A DNA stretch of 64,000 nt from CANLDA01 sp964021645 (GCA_964021645.1 CAXIAD010000006.1:1-64000), one strand, 5' to 3'. Counted from the stretch's first letter, positions 34,422 to 43,238 are shown. The notes: generated by a model from the sequence alone, not told the origin. A program made the numbers and translations.

Positions 34422-34464
34422 GGGTCTGGTCCCAGATATGGGCGTGGGTCTGGGTCGGGTCTGG
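34422..34464. repeat. Three GGGTCTGG direct repeats in a divergent promoter gap
   Basis: GGGTCTGG at 34422-34429, 34446-34453 and 34457-34464, between the lpoA-like gene and rsmI. This is G-rich on the plus strand. It could be a binding array for a regulator of either gene, or simple low-complexity sequence. Confidence 0.45.
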
Positions 34465-34547
34465 ACGGGTGCCCATCGGGCATATACCTGCAGTCGTGAG
34501 ACCGCCTTGGGGGTTGATCATAAACGTCAGAAAAATTGGGTCCAGCT

Positions 34548-35423
34548 TTGAATCATCAAATCCAGAGATTGCAGCCGGGGTTGTACTTTGTCGCAACACC
34601 TATTGGCACCGCGCGGGACATCACGCTGCGTGCGTTAGATATTTTGGCCAGCGCGGATGTGATCGCGGCCGAGGATACGCGCTCGCTTCGGCGGTTATTG
34701 GAGATTCATGGCGTGCCATTGGCCGGGCGCAATGTGATTGCCTATCATGATCACAGCAGTGCAGGGGTGCGCGCCAAGCTGCTGGGGATGGTCGCGGAGG
34801 GCAAATCTGTCGCCTACGCGAGCGAGGCAGGCACACCGTTGATCGCCGATCCGGGCTATCATTTGTCCAAAGACGCGTCTGAGGCCGAATTAATGGTGAC
34901 ATCCGCGCCCGGACCCTCTGCGATTATTACCGCGCTGACATTGGCGGGCCTGCCGACGGATGCGTTTTTCTTTGCCGGTTTTTTGCCTAATGCCAAGGGC
35001 GCGCGGCGCGCGGGCCTTGAGGCACTGCGCGAGGTGCCGGGCACATTGGTGTTTTACGAATCACCAAAACGGGTTGCCGAGATGGTAAAGGATGCGGCTC
35101 TTGTGCTGGGCGGCACACGGCAGGCGGTGATGTGTCGTGAGTTGACCAAAAAATTTGAAGAGGTGCGCCGCGGCACGCTGGATGAGTTGGCAGAGTCGCT
35201 GCGTGGGCAGAATGTCAAAGGCGAAGTGGTTGTATTGATTGACCGACCCGGCAGCGAGGCGGTGAATGCAGGTGACATTGAGGGCGCGTTGTTACAGGCG
35301 CTGTCCAGCATGTCGGTGCGTGATGCCTCTGAGGTGGTGGCGCAAGGATTTGGCGTGAATAAACGGAAAGTTTACCAGATGGCCCTCAAACTAGGGACGC
35401 AATCTAAGCTGGAGGACGGCTGA
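34548..35423 (+). CDS. rsmI: 16S rRNA 2'-O-ribose C1402 methyltransferase
   Basis: 291 residues from a TTG at 34548 (MNHQIQRLQPGLYFVATPIG); a TTG four codons upstream is also open. It shows the tetrapyrrole-methylase fold: VATPIGTARDITLRA (about 14-28), AAEDTR, EAGTPLIADPG (SAM loop) and APGPSAI, all typical of RsmI. It methylates the ribose of C1402 in 16S rRNA near the P site. No clear ribosome site is visible, so the start is uncertain. yraN follows 30 bases later. Confidence 0.93.
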   Translation: MNHQIQRLQPGLYFVATPIGTARDITLRALDILASADVIAAEDTRSLRRLLEIHGVPLAGRNVIAYHDHSSAGVRAKLLGMVAEGKSVAYASEAGTPLIADPGYHLSKDASEAELMVTSAPGPSAIITALTLAGLPTDAFFFAGFLPNAKGARRAGLEALREVPGTLVFYESPKRVAEMVKDAALVLGGTRQAVMCRELTKKFEEVRRGTLDELAESLRGQNVKGEVVVLIDRPGSEAVNAGDIEGALLQALSSMSVRDASEVVAQGFGVNKRKVYQMALKLGTQSKLEDG

Positions 35424-35453
35424 GCGTAACTATCGGCAAAGAGTGAGGGTCTG

Positions 35454-35837
35454 ATGAACGCCTATTCAGATGACATGCATCATCGCGGAAAGACAAGTAA
35501 TCTGGCCGGGGATGCAGCAGAGCGCGCGGTTGCGCGGCTGTATGAACGCATGGGAATGCGCGTGGCGGAGCGTCGCTGGCGCGGCGAAGGTGGTGAAATC
35601 GACCTGATTGTGCGCCAAGGGGCAACTGTGATTTTTGTTGAGGTAAAGAAAAGCCGCGATTTCGCGCGTGCTGCGCAACGAATTCAGGCACGGCAGGTTG
35701 CGCGGATCATGACGACGGCTTCGGAGTTTTTAAAATGGGAACCAGCCGGGCAAATGACCGAAACCCGGTTTGATGTGGCATTGGTGAACCGCGCAGGCGA
35801 GGTCGAGTTGATCGAAAACGCCTTTCAGGATTTCTAA
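35454..35837 (+). CDS. UPF0102 / YraN-family nuclease-like protein
   Basis: 127 residues. The restriction-endonuclease-like core is readable: GDAAERAVARLYER, then GGEIDLIV (catalytic E/D), and IFVEVKKSR (E-x-K). It has the usual size for YraN. A GAGGG ribosome site precedes the ATG. Located between rsmI and gshB, its conserved position. A DNA-processing role is inferred from the fold only. Confidence 0.9.
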   Translation: MNAYSDDMHHRGKTSNLAGDAAERAVARLYERMGMRVAERRWRGEGGEIDLIVRQGATVIFVEVKKSRDFARAAQRIQARQVARIMTTASEFLKWEPAGQMTETRFDVALVNRAGEVELIENAFQDF

Positions 35838-35953
35838 GTGGGTCAGGTTTACACAGCCTAGCGCAGCAGATTTTCGCGACATGTTTGGGCGTCAGCCATT
35901 GCATGGGTCAGGGTCATGGGCCATGTAATGGGCAAATGTAGCGAGGTATGCCC

Positions 35954-36898
35954 ATGAAATCTCTGAAAATCGCCTTTCAGATGGACCCGATCCAATCTGT
36001 TGATATCAACGCAGATAGCTCCTTTCGTCTTGCCGAAGAGGCGCAGGCGCGTGGACATACGTTGTTTTTCTATGCACCGGACAATCTTGCCTTTGAAGAG
36101 GGGGAGATCACCGCGCGGGGCCAAAGCATGGTGGTGCGCCGTGAACAGGGAAATCACGTGGATTTAGGCCCGCAAGAGCGGGTTAATCTGGCCGATTTTG
36201 ATGTGATTTGGCTGCGCCAAGATCCGCCATTTGATATGCATTACATCACCTCCACGCATTTGCTGGATAAATTGGCCGGGCAGGTCTTGGTGGTGAATGA
36301 TCCGTTCTGGGTGCGTAACTATCCCGAAAAACTATTGGTGCTGGATTTTCCTGAGTTGACGCCACCGACCACAGTCGCGCGTAATCTGGAAACGATCAAA
36401 GAATTCAAAGCCAAGCATAAGGATGTGATCCTAAAGCCGCTATATGGCAATGGCGGTGCGGGCGTGTTCCGGTTGGATGCAAATGACCGAAATCTTACCA
36501 GTTTACACGAGCTGTTCAGCGGATTTAGCCGCGAACCGCTGATTGTGCAGAAATTTCTGCCAGACGTGAGCAATGGCGATAAACGCGTGATTTTGGTCGA
36601 TGGGGAGCCTGTGGGTGCCATCAACCGGGTGCCAGCAGAAGGTGAAACGCGATCAAATATGCATGTTGGTGGACGCCCCGAAAAGATAAGCCTAAGCGCG
36701 CGTGACCTAGAGATTTGCGCCGCCATTGGCCCCTTGTTGAAAGAAAAAGGGCAGGTTTTTGTTGGCATTGATGTGATCGGCGACTACCTGACGGAAATCA
36801 ACGTCACCTCCCCCACGGGTATCCAAGAGCTGGAGCGTTTTGACGGTGTCAATATCGCCGAAAAAATCTGGCAGGCGATTGAGGCAAAAATTACCTAA
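35954..36898 (+). CDS. gshB: Glutathione synthetase
   Basis: 314 residues from ATG 35954, seven bases after GAGGT; the ATG two codons earlier would sit on top of the ribosome site. It joins gamma-glutamylcysteine and glycine with ATP. The ATP-grasp signatures are KPLYGNGGAGVFRL (about 155-168), VQKFLPDV, GDKRVILVDGEPVGAINRVPAEGE (read in parts), and DVIGDYLTEINVTSPTG with metal-binding E and N. The N-terminal FQMDPI is typical of the family. It is followed immediately (TAATG) by an alpha/beta hydrolase gene. Confidence 0.96.
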   Translation: MKSLKIAFQMDPIQSVDINADSSFRLAEEAQARGHTLFFYAPDNLAFEEGEITARGQSMVVRREQGNHVDLGPQERVNLADFDVIWLRQDPPFDMHYITSTHLLDKLAGQVLVVNDPFWVRNYPEKLLVLDFPELTPPTTVARNLETIKEFKAKHKDVILKPLYGNGGAGVFRLDANDRNLTSLHELFSGFSREPLIVQKFLPDVSNGDKRVILVDGEPVGAINRVPAEGETRSNMHVGGRPEKISLSARDLEICAAIGPLLKEKGQVFVGIDVIGDYLTEINVTSPTGIQELERFDGVNIAEKIWQAIEAKIT

Positions 36899-37827
36899 TG
36901 TCGTGGCAGATGCGCCTGATTGCCGGATCAATGCGGCCCATGGTGCGTGCAGTGATGGCGCGGGCGACTGATCCGGCCCCTTTACGGCGCCATTTTGATC
37001 GCTCGGCGGCGTGGTTTTTTCGCGCGCCTCGGGCAGTGCATACATGGCAAGACGCGGGCGCATCTGGGTTGTGGATACAGTCGGGCACGCCCGCCGTGCG
37101 TCGGGTGATCCTGTATTTCCATGGTGGCGGCTACATCTGTGGCAGCGCAAAAACCCATACCAAATTGATTGCCCGACTTAGCCGTATGAGCGGCATCAGG
37201 GCCTATGCGCCCGACTATCGTTTGGCACCAGAACATCCCATGCCCGCCGCCTTACAAGATGCCGAGGATGCTTGGAACTATCTGATATCAAAGGGGTATC
37301 TCCCCTCAGATATTGTGCTTGGTGGCGATAGTGCAGGGGGCGGTTTGGCGCTATTGCTGCTGTCACGGCTTTGCCAACGTGGCACGCCCCCGGCGATGGT
37401 ATTCGGGTGGTCGCCCTTTTGCGATATGACATTTTCGGGCGCATCGGTCGTTGAGAATGGAAAAAAGGATCACTTTTTCCCCGGCGATAGGGTGCATGTC
37501 TTGGGCGAGATGATTTTGGCGCAGGGCGATCCATCTGATCCCCAAGTTTCGCCGCTGTTTGCGCAGTTTCCAGAGTGCCCGCCGGTCTTATTACAGGTCT
37601 CTGACAGTGAAATTATGCGCGATGATAGCTACCGAATGGCGGACAAATTGCGCGAATTTGATGCGCGGATTGATCTGCAAACATGGCAAGACGCGCCGCA
37701 TGTCTGGCAAATGTTTGATGGCTGGTTCCCTGAGGCGCGCGCCGCAATTGGTCAAACATCCGAGTGGATTAACGCCCGATTTTCAGGTCAGGCGATAGCT
37801 GATCGCCTCCGCGATATGGGGGCGTAA
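36898..37827 (+). CDS. Alpha/beta hydrolase, hormone-sensitive lipase family
   Basis: 309 residues. The oxyanion-hole motif HGGG is in LYFHGGGYICG (about 72-82), and the nucleophile elbow is GGDSAGGG (about 142-149). The likely acid is in SDSEIMRDDS and the His in DAPHVWQM, completing the triad. It probably hydrolyses small carboxyl esters; the substrate is unknown. The ATG overlaps the gshB stop. Its last 45 bases overlap the 3' end of the convergent comM/yifB gene. Confidence 0.9.
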   Translation: MSWQMRLIAGSMRPMVRAVMARATDPAPLRRHFDRSAAWFFRAPRAVHTWQDAGASGLWIQSGTPAVRRVILYFHGGGYICGSAKTHTKLIARLSRMSGIRAYAPDYRLAPEHPMPAALQDAEDAWNYLISKGYLPSDIVLGGDSAGGGLALLLLSRLCQRGTPPAMVFGWSPFCDMTFSGASVVENGKKDHFFPGDRVHVLGEMILAQGDPSDPQVSPLFAQFPECPPVLLQVSDSEIMRDDSYRMADKLREFDARIDLQTWQDAPHVWQMFDGWFPEARAAIGQTSEWINARFSGQAIADRLRDMGA

Positions 37828-39282
37828 AACGGCGCTGCTGCCTTCCAAATCGGCGATGGTGCGCGCAACACGCAACACCCGATGATATCCCCGCGCCGAA
37901 AGCCCGAATTTCTCGGCCACTTTGGTTAGCATTTCGCGGCCCTCGGTGTCCGGGGTCGCGATTTCCTCCAAAACTTCTCCCTGCGCATCGGCGTTCACGC
38001 GCATATGTGGATGACCCTCAAACCGCTGCGTTTGGATATCACGCGCGGCGGCGACGCGGGCCGCAACGGTTTCTGATGTTTCGCCATTTGCGGGCAGATC
38101 AAGGTCGGAGTAGGCGACCGGCGGCACCTCGATACGCAGGTCAAGTCGGTCAATCAAGGGGCCGGAAATACGCCCCAGATATTCGTCACCACAAAGGGGA
38201 ACGCGCGCGCAGGCCCGTGCCGGATCATACATAAAGCCGCATTTACAGGGGTTTGCCGCAGCCACCAGCATGAACCGACAGGGATAATTTACATGCGCAT
38301 TGGCCCGCGCAATCATGATTTCACCGGTTTCCATCGGTTGGCGCAGTGTTTCCAGAACGGATCGGGGGAATTCGGGGAATTCATCCATGAACAACACCCC
38401 GTTATGGGCAAGACTGATTTCACCGGGAGAGGCCCGGCGTCCGCCCCCGACAATGGCCGCCATGGAGGCCGTGTGATGGGGCTCGCGAAAGGGGCGTGCG
38501 CGCGAAATCCCGCCCTGATCCAGCAACCCCGCGATGGAATGAACCATGCTCGTTTCCAAGGCCTCAGCGGCGCTGAGTGGCGGGAGGATCGTTGGCAGGC
38601 GCGCGGCGAGCATGGATTTTCCTGATCCCGGCGTGCCGATCATAAACAGATGATGACGTCCGGCGGCTGCGATTTCCAACGCACGCTTGGCGCGCTCTTG
38701 GCCCTTAACATCGCGCAAATCGCACGACCCTGGATCAAGGTTGACCTCGCCGGGCAGGCTGGGCGATAGGGGGGCCTGACCGGTATAATGCCGGATCACA
38801 TCGGCAAGACAATTTGCGCCCAAGACTTGCGCAGCACCGACCCAAGCGGCCTCTGGTCCGGATGATTTTGGGCATAACAGCGTACGACTGCCCTCGGCGG
38901 CATTCATGGCTGCGGGCAAGGCGCCGTTCACCGCAACAAGAGAGCCATCAAGACTGAGTTCCCCCAAAGACACCGTGCCTTCGGCCGCATCTTTGGGGAT
39001 AATGTCCAATGCCGCCAACAGCGCCACGGCAATGGGCAGGTCAAAATGGCTGCCTTCTTTAGGGAGATCAGCGGGCGAAAGGTTAATGGTGATCCGCTTG
39101 GAGGGGAGCGCAATCGCCATTGATGCCAGTGCTGAACGAACCCGCTCACGGGCCTCGGAGACGGCCTTGTCTGGCAGGCCAACGATAGAAAACGCTGGTA
39201 GACCGGGGGTTACGGCGCATTGCACTTCTACCTGATGGGCCTCAACACCTTGAAAGGCGACCGTATAGGCGCGTGCGACCAT
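37783..39282 (-). CDS. comM: YifB/ComM-family Mg-chelatase-like AAA+ ATPase
   Basis: 499 residues. The N-terminal Lon-like domain (ARAYTVAFQGVEAHQVEVQ, SIVGLPDKAVSEARERV) is followed by a Mg-chelatase AAA+ core with GTPGSGKS (Walker A, about 217-224) and VLFMDEFPEF (Walker B), then a C-terminal domain with CxxxxxC-type residues (NPCKCGFMYDPARACARVPLC). In transforming bacteria ComM is a branch-migration helicase promoting integration of incoming DNA. In Rhodobacter capsulatus its homologue is needed for uptake of gene-transfer-agent DNA. A near-CtrA box lies 55 bases upstream. Confidence 0.93.
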   Translation of the reverse strand: MVARAYTVAFQGVEAHQVEVQCAVTPGLPAFSIVGLPDKAVSEARERVRSALASMAIALPSKRITINLSPADLPKEGSHFDLPIAVALLAALDIIPKDAAEGTVSLGELSLDGSLVAVNGALPAAMNAAEGSRTLLCPKSSGPEAAWVGAAQVLGANCLADVIRHYTGQAPLSPSLPGEVNLDPGSCDLRDVKGQERAKRALEIAAAGRHHLFMIGTPGSGKSMLAARLPTILPPLSAAEALETSMVHSIAGLLDQGGISRARPFREPHHTASMAAIVGGGRRASPGEISLAHNGVLFMDEFPEFPRSVLETLRQPMETGEIMIARANAHVNYPCRFMLVAAANPCKCGFMYDPARACARVPLCGDEYLGRISGPLIDRLDLRIEVPPVAYSDLDLPANGETSETVAARVAAARDIQTQRFEGHPHMRVNADAQGEVLEEIATPDTEGREMLTKVAEKFGLSARGYHRVLRVARTIADLEGSSAVLRPHIAEAISYRLT

Positions 39283-39336
39283 TCCTCTCCCCCTTCAACA
39301 GCGTTAACCAATATGAACAGGGCTATAACGGCTTGG

Positions 39337-39351
39337 TTACAAAGTGGTTAA
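39337..39351. promoter_or_regulatory. Near-consensus CtrA box upstream of comM
   Basis: On the minus strand TTAA, seven bases (CCACTTT), GTAA: one mismatch to TTAA-N7-TTAA. It lies 55-69 bases before the comM start. A further GTTAACC half-site is at 39303-39309. Confidence 0.4.
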
Positions 39352-39406
39352 CGTACTCTCCTCAAGATCAGCACGCCAAAACCAAACCTCAAAATAGAGG
39401 CACCAA

Positions 39407-39484
39407 CCGCGCGCGTTAGCGCGCGGCCCGGCCCAACGCTTTTGGTCACATCTTTGATGTGGCTCAAAGGGGCGGGAGCACCCC
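39407..39484 (-). repeat. Three-hairpin element, copy 1 (after GST gene)
   Basis: Minus-strand order: GGGGTG-CTCC-CGCCCC hairpin (39484-39469), CACATC-AAA-GATGTG hairpin (39461-39447), linker GCGTTGGGCCGGG, then an 8-bp CCGCGCGC-TAAC-GCGCGCGG hairpin (39426-39407). It begins 28 bases past the GST stop. A second copy at 46406-46488 has the same order with different but still paired stems. The remaining gap 39283-39511 holds only this and the CtrA-like sites. Confidence 0.8.
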
Positions 39485-39511
39485 GTTGTCCGTCAATTGT
39501 TAGGGTAAAAA

Positions 39512-40201
39512 TTACGTGGGATCAGGCCAGTTGGTTGTTGGGTAACCCTTTGCATACCACGGTAACGTCTCCCCGCCAGCCAAGCCCATGGCGCGCCATT
39601 TTTGAAACGCGGGATCGGCTAAATGCGCATCAACATAGGCGCGCGCCTCTGCTGAAACTGGCAAATTATACCCGGCAATTCTGGCAGCCACGGGCGCAAA
39701 AAACGCATCTGCCGCAGAATATTCACCACATAACCACGGTGTGTCTGAGGCGATATTTGCCCGCGCATGCGCCCAGATCACCTCAAGCCGCGTAAGATCG
39801 GCTTTCACAGCCTCACTTGGTTGGCTATCAGAATAGGCCGTGCGCAAATTCATCGGGCAATCGCCACGTAATGCCATGAAACCAGAGTGCATTTCACTGG
39901 CAAGCGTGCGCGCAGTCGCACGCGCAAACGGATCTCTGGGCCAGATGCCTGCCTCTGGATGTCGCGTGGCCAACTCCTCAGCCATCGCAAGACTGTCTGA
40001 CACCACGGCCCCTTCAGGCATGCGAACCGCAGGCACTGTTTTAGCCGGGGCAAGCTCTGGCATTTGTTCTGCAACACTTGCTTCGGCGTGAAAATCTAAC
40101 ATGACGGTCGAAAAGGGGATGCCAAAGCGTTCAAACAGCAACCAGCCCCGCAAGGACCACGAAGAATAGGCGTAATCGCCAAGGATCAATGAATAAGTCA
40201 T
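39512..40201 (-). CDS. Glutathione S-transferase family protein
   Basis: 229 residues with a thioredoxin-like N-terminal domain (GDYAYSSWSLRGWLLFERFGIP). The Ser-rich YSSWS is where Ser/Cys-type GSTs activate glutathione, and VPAVRMPEGAVVSDSLAMAEEL is the glutathione-binding region. The C-terminal half is helical (WLCGEYSAADAFFAPVAAR). The substrate is unknown; GSTs of this class act in detoxification or ring-opening reactions. It is the apparent last gene before the three-hairpin element and is read in the same direction as the histidine phosphatase and cobU. Confidence 0.88.
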   Translation of the reverse strand: MTYSLILGDYAYSSWSLRGWLLFERFGIPFSTVMLDFHAEASVAEQMPELAPAKTVPAVRMPEGAVVSDSLAMAEELATRHPEAGIWPRDPFARATARTLASEMHSGFMALRGDCPMNLRTAYSDSQPSEAVKADLTRLEVIWAHARANIASDTPWLCGEYSAADAFFAPVAARIAGYNLPVSAEARAYVDAHLADPAFQKWRAMGLAGGETLPWYAKGYPTTNWPDPT

Positions 40202-40259
40202 GGCACCACCTTATCGCGATTCCATCCATCAGAAAAACGAAAGACGGTGAAGCCCCTCA

Positions 40260-40844
40260 TCACGGATTGTGATTGATGTCGCCAACACGCCATCCGGTCT
40301 GGGTGATCTGAACATCCGTGACCGAGAGGTTATCAATCTTATGCCCAAAGGCCTGATAGGCCGTGATGCCCGCGGCGCGTTGCACTTGGGTCAGGATCAC
40401 GCCAAAATGCGCCACGATCACAATATCGGCTCCAGAATTGGCCTCTACCTGCCTTGTGACCAAACGATCGACCACGGTATTCACGCGCGCCCTGATGTCG
40501 TTCCAGCTTTCGCCATTTGGCGGGCTGATTTCGCCGGGCGTTTCCCAATAGGCGCGGATGTGTTCCTGATCCTTAATCTCGTCAAAACGTTGCAACTCCC
40601 AATCGCCGAAATTGATTTCGCGTAGATCAGGATCATGGGGCAGGCGACGACGCTCTCCTTGGATCGCATCCGCCGTGGCCTTGGCGCGCGACAAATCAGA
40701 ACTGATGATAACGGCATCTGACGGTAAATAGGCGTCTAGCCGAGCCAGCGCGGCAGTGTCGGACAAATCGGCCGGTAAATCGGACCAGCCCACCAATGTT
40801 TTGGCATGGGTCGGCCCGTGGCGCACGAGGTAAACCTTTGTCAT
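40260..40844 (-). CDS. Histidine phosphatase family protein, possibly alpha-ribazole phosphatase
   Basis: 194 residues, phosphoglycerate-mutase-like. VRHGPTH at residues 7-13 carries the phospho-accepting His, and the second His lies in VIVAHFGVIL. LREINFGDWE and SSDLSRAKATA are typical phosphatase segments. It overlaps cobU by four bases, so it is co-translated with a cobalamin-synthesis enzyme. This makes a CobC-like alpha-ribazole-5'-phosphate phosphatase a reasonable guess. The family is too broad to name it from sequence alone. Confidence 0.8.
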   Translation of the reverse strand: MTKVYLVRHGPTHAKTLVGWSDLPADLSDTAALARLDAYLPSDAVIISSDLSRAKATADAIQGERRRLPHDPDLREINFGDWELQRFDEIKDQEHIRAYWETPGEISPPNGESWNDIRARVNTVVDRLVTRQVEANSGADIVIVAHFGVILTQVQRAAGITAYQAFGHKIDNLSVTDVQITQTGWRVGDINHNP

Positions 40845-41380
40845 GGCAATGTCCCCTTAAGCACTTGCGGCAGGCCTGCTATGACAAAAATTGCCGTATC
40901 TGCCACGGCAGCCAAGCGTTGGTTTAGTTTTCCCTGCGCATCGCGAAACTGTCGCGCCAGTTTGTTGTCCGGCACAATACCCATCCCAACCTCGTTTGAA
41001 ACAACCACAACGCGCCCCTTACAGGCGGAAAATGCTGCAATCATTTGGTCGGTTTTTTGGGCTAAATCATGCTGAGCAAGCATATGATTGGACAGCCACA
41101 TCGTGGCGCAATCAAACAAGACGACCTGATCAGACGTTACCGACGCAAGGGCCGCGGTTGGGTCCAGCGGGGTTTCATGGGTCTCCCAGTCTGATCCACG
41201 CATTTTCAGGTGATCTGCAACCTTGATCCGCATCTCATCGTCATAAACCTGCGCCGTGGCGATATAAACACGCGGGGCACCAGTGGCAAAAATCACCTGC
41301 TCGGCAAAGGCTGATTTCCCCGACGCCGCACCGCCCAGAACAAGTGTCAATTTTGCTAGCATGTCGGGGGCCTTTGTCAT
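40841..41380 (-). CDS. cobU: Adenosylcobinamide kinase / adenosylcobinamide-phosphate guanylyltransferase
   Basis: 179 residues from ATG 41380 with AGGA upstream; ATG 41362 is a second choice. GGAASGKSAFAEQ (about 15-27) is the P-loop, followed by RVYIATAQVYDDEM with the GMP-accepting His region replaced by a nearby HLKMRGSDWETHETP stretch. VLFDCATMWLSNHML and NEVGMGIVP complete the CobU pattern. It phosphorylates and then guanylylates adenosylcobinamide in nucleotide-loop assembly of vitamin B12. The downstream phosphatase overlaps it. The product coenzyme is required by Ecm. Confidence 0.93.
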   Translation of the reverse strand: MTKAPDMLAKLTLVLGGAASGKSAFAEQVIFATGAPRVYIATAQVYDDEMRIKVADHLKMRGSDWETHETPLDPTAALASVTSDQVVLFDCATMWLSNHMLAQHDLAQKTDQMIAAFSACKGRVVVVSNEVGMGIVPDNKLARQFRDAQGKLNQRLAAVADTAIFVIAGLPQVLKGTLP

Positions 41381-41555
41381 TGCCGCTGTCCTGATCGAAC
41401 GATGCATCCTGCTAAATTCGTGCATTGAGCGCAAGGCATGATCGCAGGCACGCCATGCGCAAATAGGCTTGCTTGTTTCCCGCGACGTGAAAGCCTAATG
41501 TCAGGATTAACACAGCCTGCCGCGCGCAGCGATAATTTAGCCAAGAGGCGCTAAG

Positions 41556-42761
41556 ATGCTAGAAGATAAACGTATTCTGCTGATCATCGGTGGCGGTATC
41601 GCGGCCTATAAATCGTTGGATCTGATCCGGCAATTGCGCAAGCGCGGCGCGCATGTAACCCCCGTTTTGACCAAGGCAGCACAAGAGTTTGTGACGCCCT
41701 TGTCTGTTGCGGCCTTGGCTGGCGAAAAGGTATTTACCGATCTGTTTGACCTGACGGATGAGGCCGAAATGGGCCATATCCAATTGTCACGCTCGGCGGA
41801 TTTGGTTGTGGTGGCCCCTGTCACGGCGGATTTGATGGCTAAGATGGCGTCAGGCTTGGCGAACGATCTGGCTTCAACCCTATTGATGGCGACGGATACG
41901 CAGGTTTTACTGGCCCCTGCTATGAATGTGCGCATGTGGGAGCACGCGGCGACGCAGCGCAATCTTGCGACCTTACAGAATGACGGGATCATGTTTGTCG
42001 GGCCAAATTCCGGTGATATGGCATGTGGCGAATTTGGCCCCGGTCGCATGTCGGAACCAGCTGAGATTGTCACCGCGATTGAAGGCGCGCTGTCGGGCGG
42101 GCCATTATCTGGGCAACGAATTTTGGTGACATCTGGCCCCACGCATGAACCGATTGACCCCGTGCGCTACATCGCCAATCGCTCCTCCGGGGCGCAGGGC
42201 ACCGCGATTGCGCGCGCTTTGGCCGCGTTGGGGGCTGAAGTGATTTTTGTCACTGGCCCCGCGGATGAACCGCGTCCAACTGGTGTACAAGTGACCGAGG
42301 TGCAAACCGCAGCTGAGATGCTCGCAGCGGTCGAAAGCGCCTTGCCCGCGGATGCGGCTGTGTTTGCAGCAGCCGTTGCCGATTGGCGCGTGGCCACAGC
42401 CAGCGATAGTAAAATCAAAAAGCAAAACGGTGCCTTGCCCAGCCTTGAGTTTGCGGAAAATACCGATATTTTGGCGCGCGTGTCACAGATGGCGCAGGGG
42501 CGCCCCGCGCTGGTTGTGGGGTTTGCTGCGGAAACCGATGATGTCATAGCCAATGCCACCGCCAAACGTCTGCGCAAGCAATGCGATTGGATCGTGGCCA
42601 ATGATGTCAGCCCGGAAACTGGCATCATGGGCGGGCGCGAAAACGCGGTTGTGGTGATCTCTGATGCGGGTGCCGACCCTTGGCCGCGCATGGGCAAAGA
42701 CGCCGTTGCGACAAAGCTGGCGGCGCGAATTGCTGCGGCTTTGACCGATACAAATACCTGA
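41556..42761 (+). CDS. coaBC: Bifunctional phosphopantothenoylcysteine decarboxylase / phosphopantothenate-cysteine ligase
   Basis: 401 residues. The N-terminal flavin decarboxylase domain (GGGIAAYKSLDLIRQLRKRG; PAMNVRMWEH, with the PxMNxxMW catalytic motif near 125) is followed by the CTP-dependent ligase domain (SGPTHEPIDPVRYIANRSSGAQG, read in parts, then VVGFAAETDD). It makes 4'-phosphopantetheine from phosphopantothenate and Cys in coenzyme A synthesis. One Asn-rich and one Lys-containing loop (KIKK) lie at the expected CTP sites. It starts the coaBC-dut-moeB operon; dut begins 15 bases after the stop. Confidence 0.96.
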   Translation: MLEDKRILLIIGGGIAAYKSLDLIRQLRKRGAHVTPVLTKAAQEFVTPLSVAALAGEKVFTDLFDLTDEAEMGHIQLSRSADLVVVAPVTADLMAKMASGLANDLASTLLMATDTQVLLAPAMNVRMWEHAATQRNLATLQNDGIMFVGPNSGDMACGEFGPGRMSEPAEIVTAIEGALSGGPLSGQRILVTSGPTHEPIDPVRYIANRSSGAQGTAIARALAALGAEVIFVTGPADEPRPTGVQVTEVQTAAEMLAAVESALPADAAVFAAAVADWRVATASDSKIKKQNGALPSLEFAENTDILARVSQMAQGRPALVVGFAAETDDVIANATAKRLRKQCDWIVANDVSPETGIMGGRENAVVVISDAGADPWPRMGKDAVATKLAARIAAALTDTNT

Positions 42762-42776
42762 GAATTGGGGGCTGAT

Positions 42777-43238
42777 GTGGTTGCCATCAAACTAAGCTGG
42801 ACCGAGGATGCGGACCAAGAAATTGCCCTGCCTGCCTATGAAACGGCCGGGGCAGCTGGCGCCGATTTACGGGCGAATTTTCCACATAATCAACGGGATG
42901 GCCTATGTGTTGCGCCCGGACAACGGGTTTTGGTGCCCACAGGCCTCCGGCTGGAAATCCCCTTGGGATATGAGGTGCAATTGCGTCCGCGCTCTGGTTT
43001 GGCGCTGAAAAACGGGATCACACTCCCCAATAGCCCAGGCACTATTGATAGCGATTATCGCGGCCCATTGGGGGTGATTGTAATGAATGCGGGCGACGCA
43101 GAATTTCTCATCACCCACGGCGCGCGTATTGCCCAAATGGTCGTGGCACCCGTTGTGCAGGCAGATTTTGAGATGGCGGATGACCTTGGCGCGACTGCGC
43201 GGGGCGAAGGTGGCTTTGGCTCAACCGGGGTGGTGTGA
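42777..43238 (+). CDS. dut: dUTP diphosphatase
   Basis: 153 residues from GTG 42777 with GGGG upstream; the longer TTG-started frame is less likely. Trimeric dUTPase motifs in order: AGADLRA (I), PRSGLALKNGI (II), GTIDSDYRGPLGVIVMN (III, with uracil-specific Tyr-Arg and catalytic Asp), GARIAQMVV (IV), and GEGGFGSTG (V, P-loop-like). It removes dUTP and supplies dUMP for thymidylate synthesis. Its stop overlaps the ATG of the next gene (TGATG). Confidence 0.95.
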   Translation: MVAIKLSWTEDADQEIALPAYETAGAAGADLRANFPHNQRDGLCVAPGQRVLVPTGLRLEIPLGYEVQLRPRSGLALKNGITLPNSPGTIDSDYRGPLGVIVMNAGDAEFLITHGARIAQMVVAPVVQADFEMADDLGATARGEGGFGSTGVV

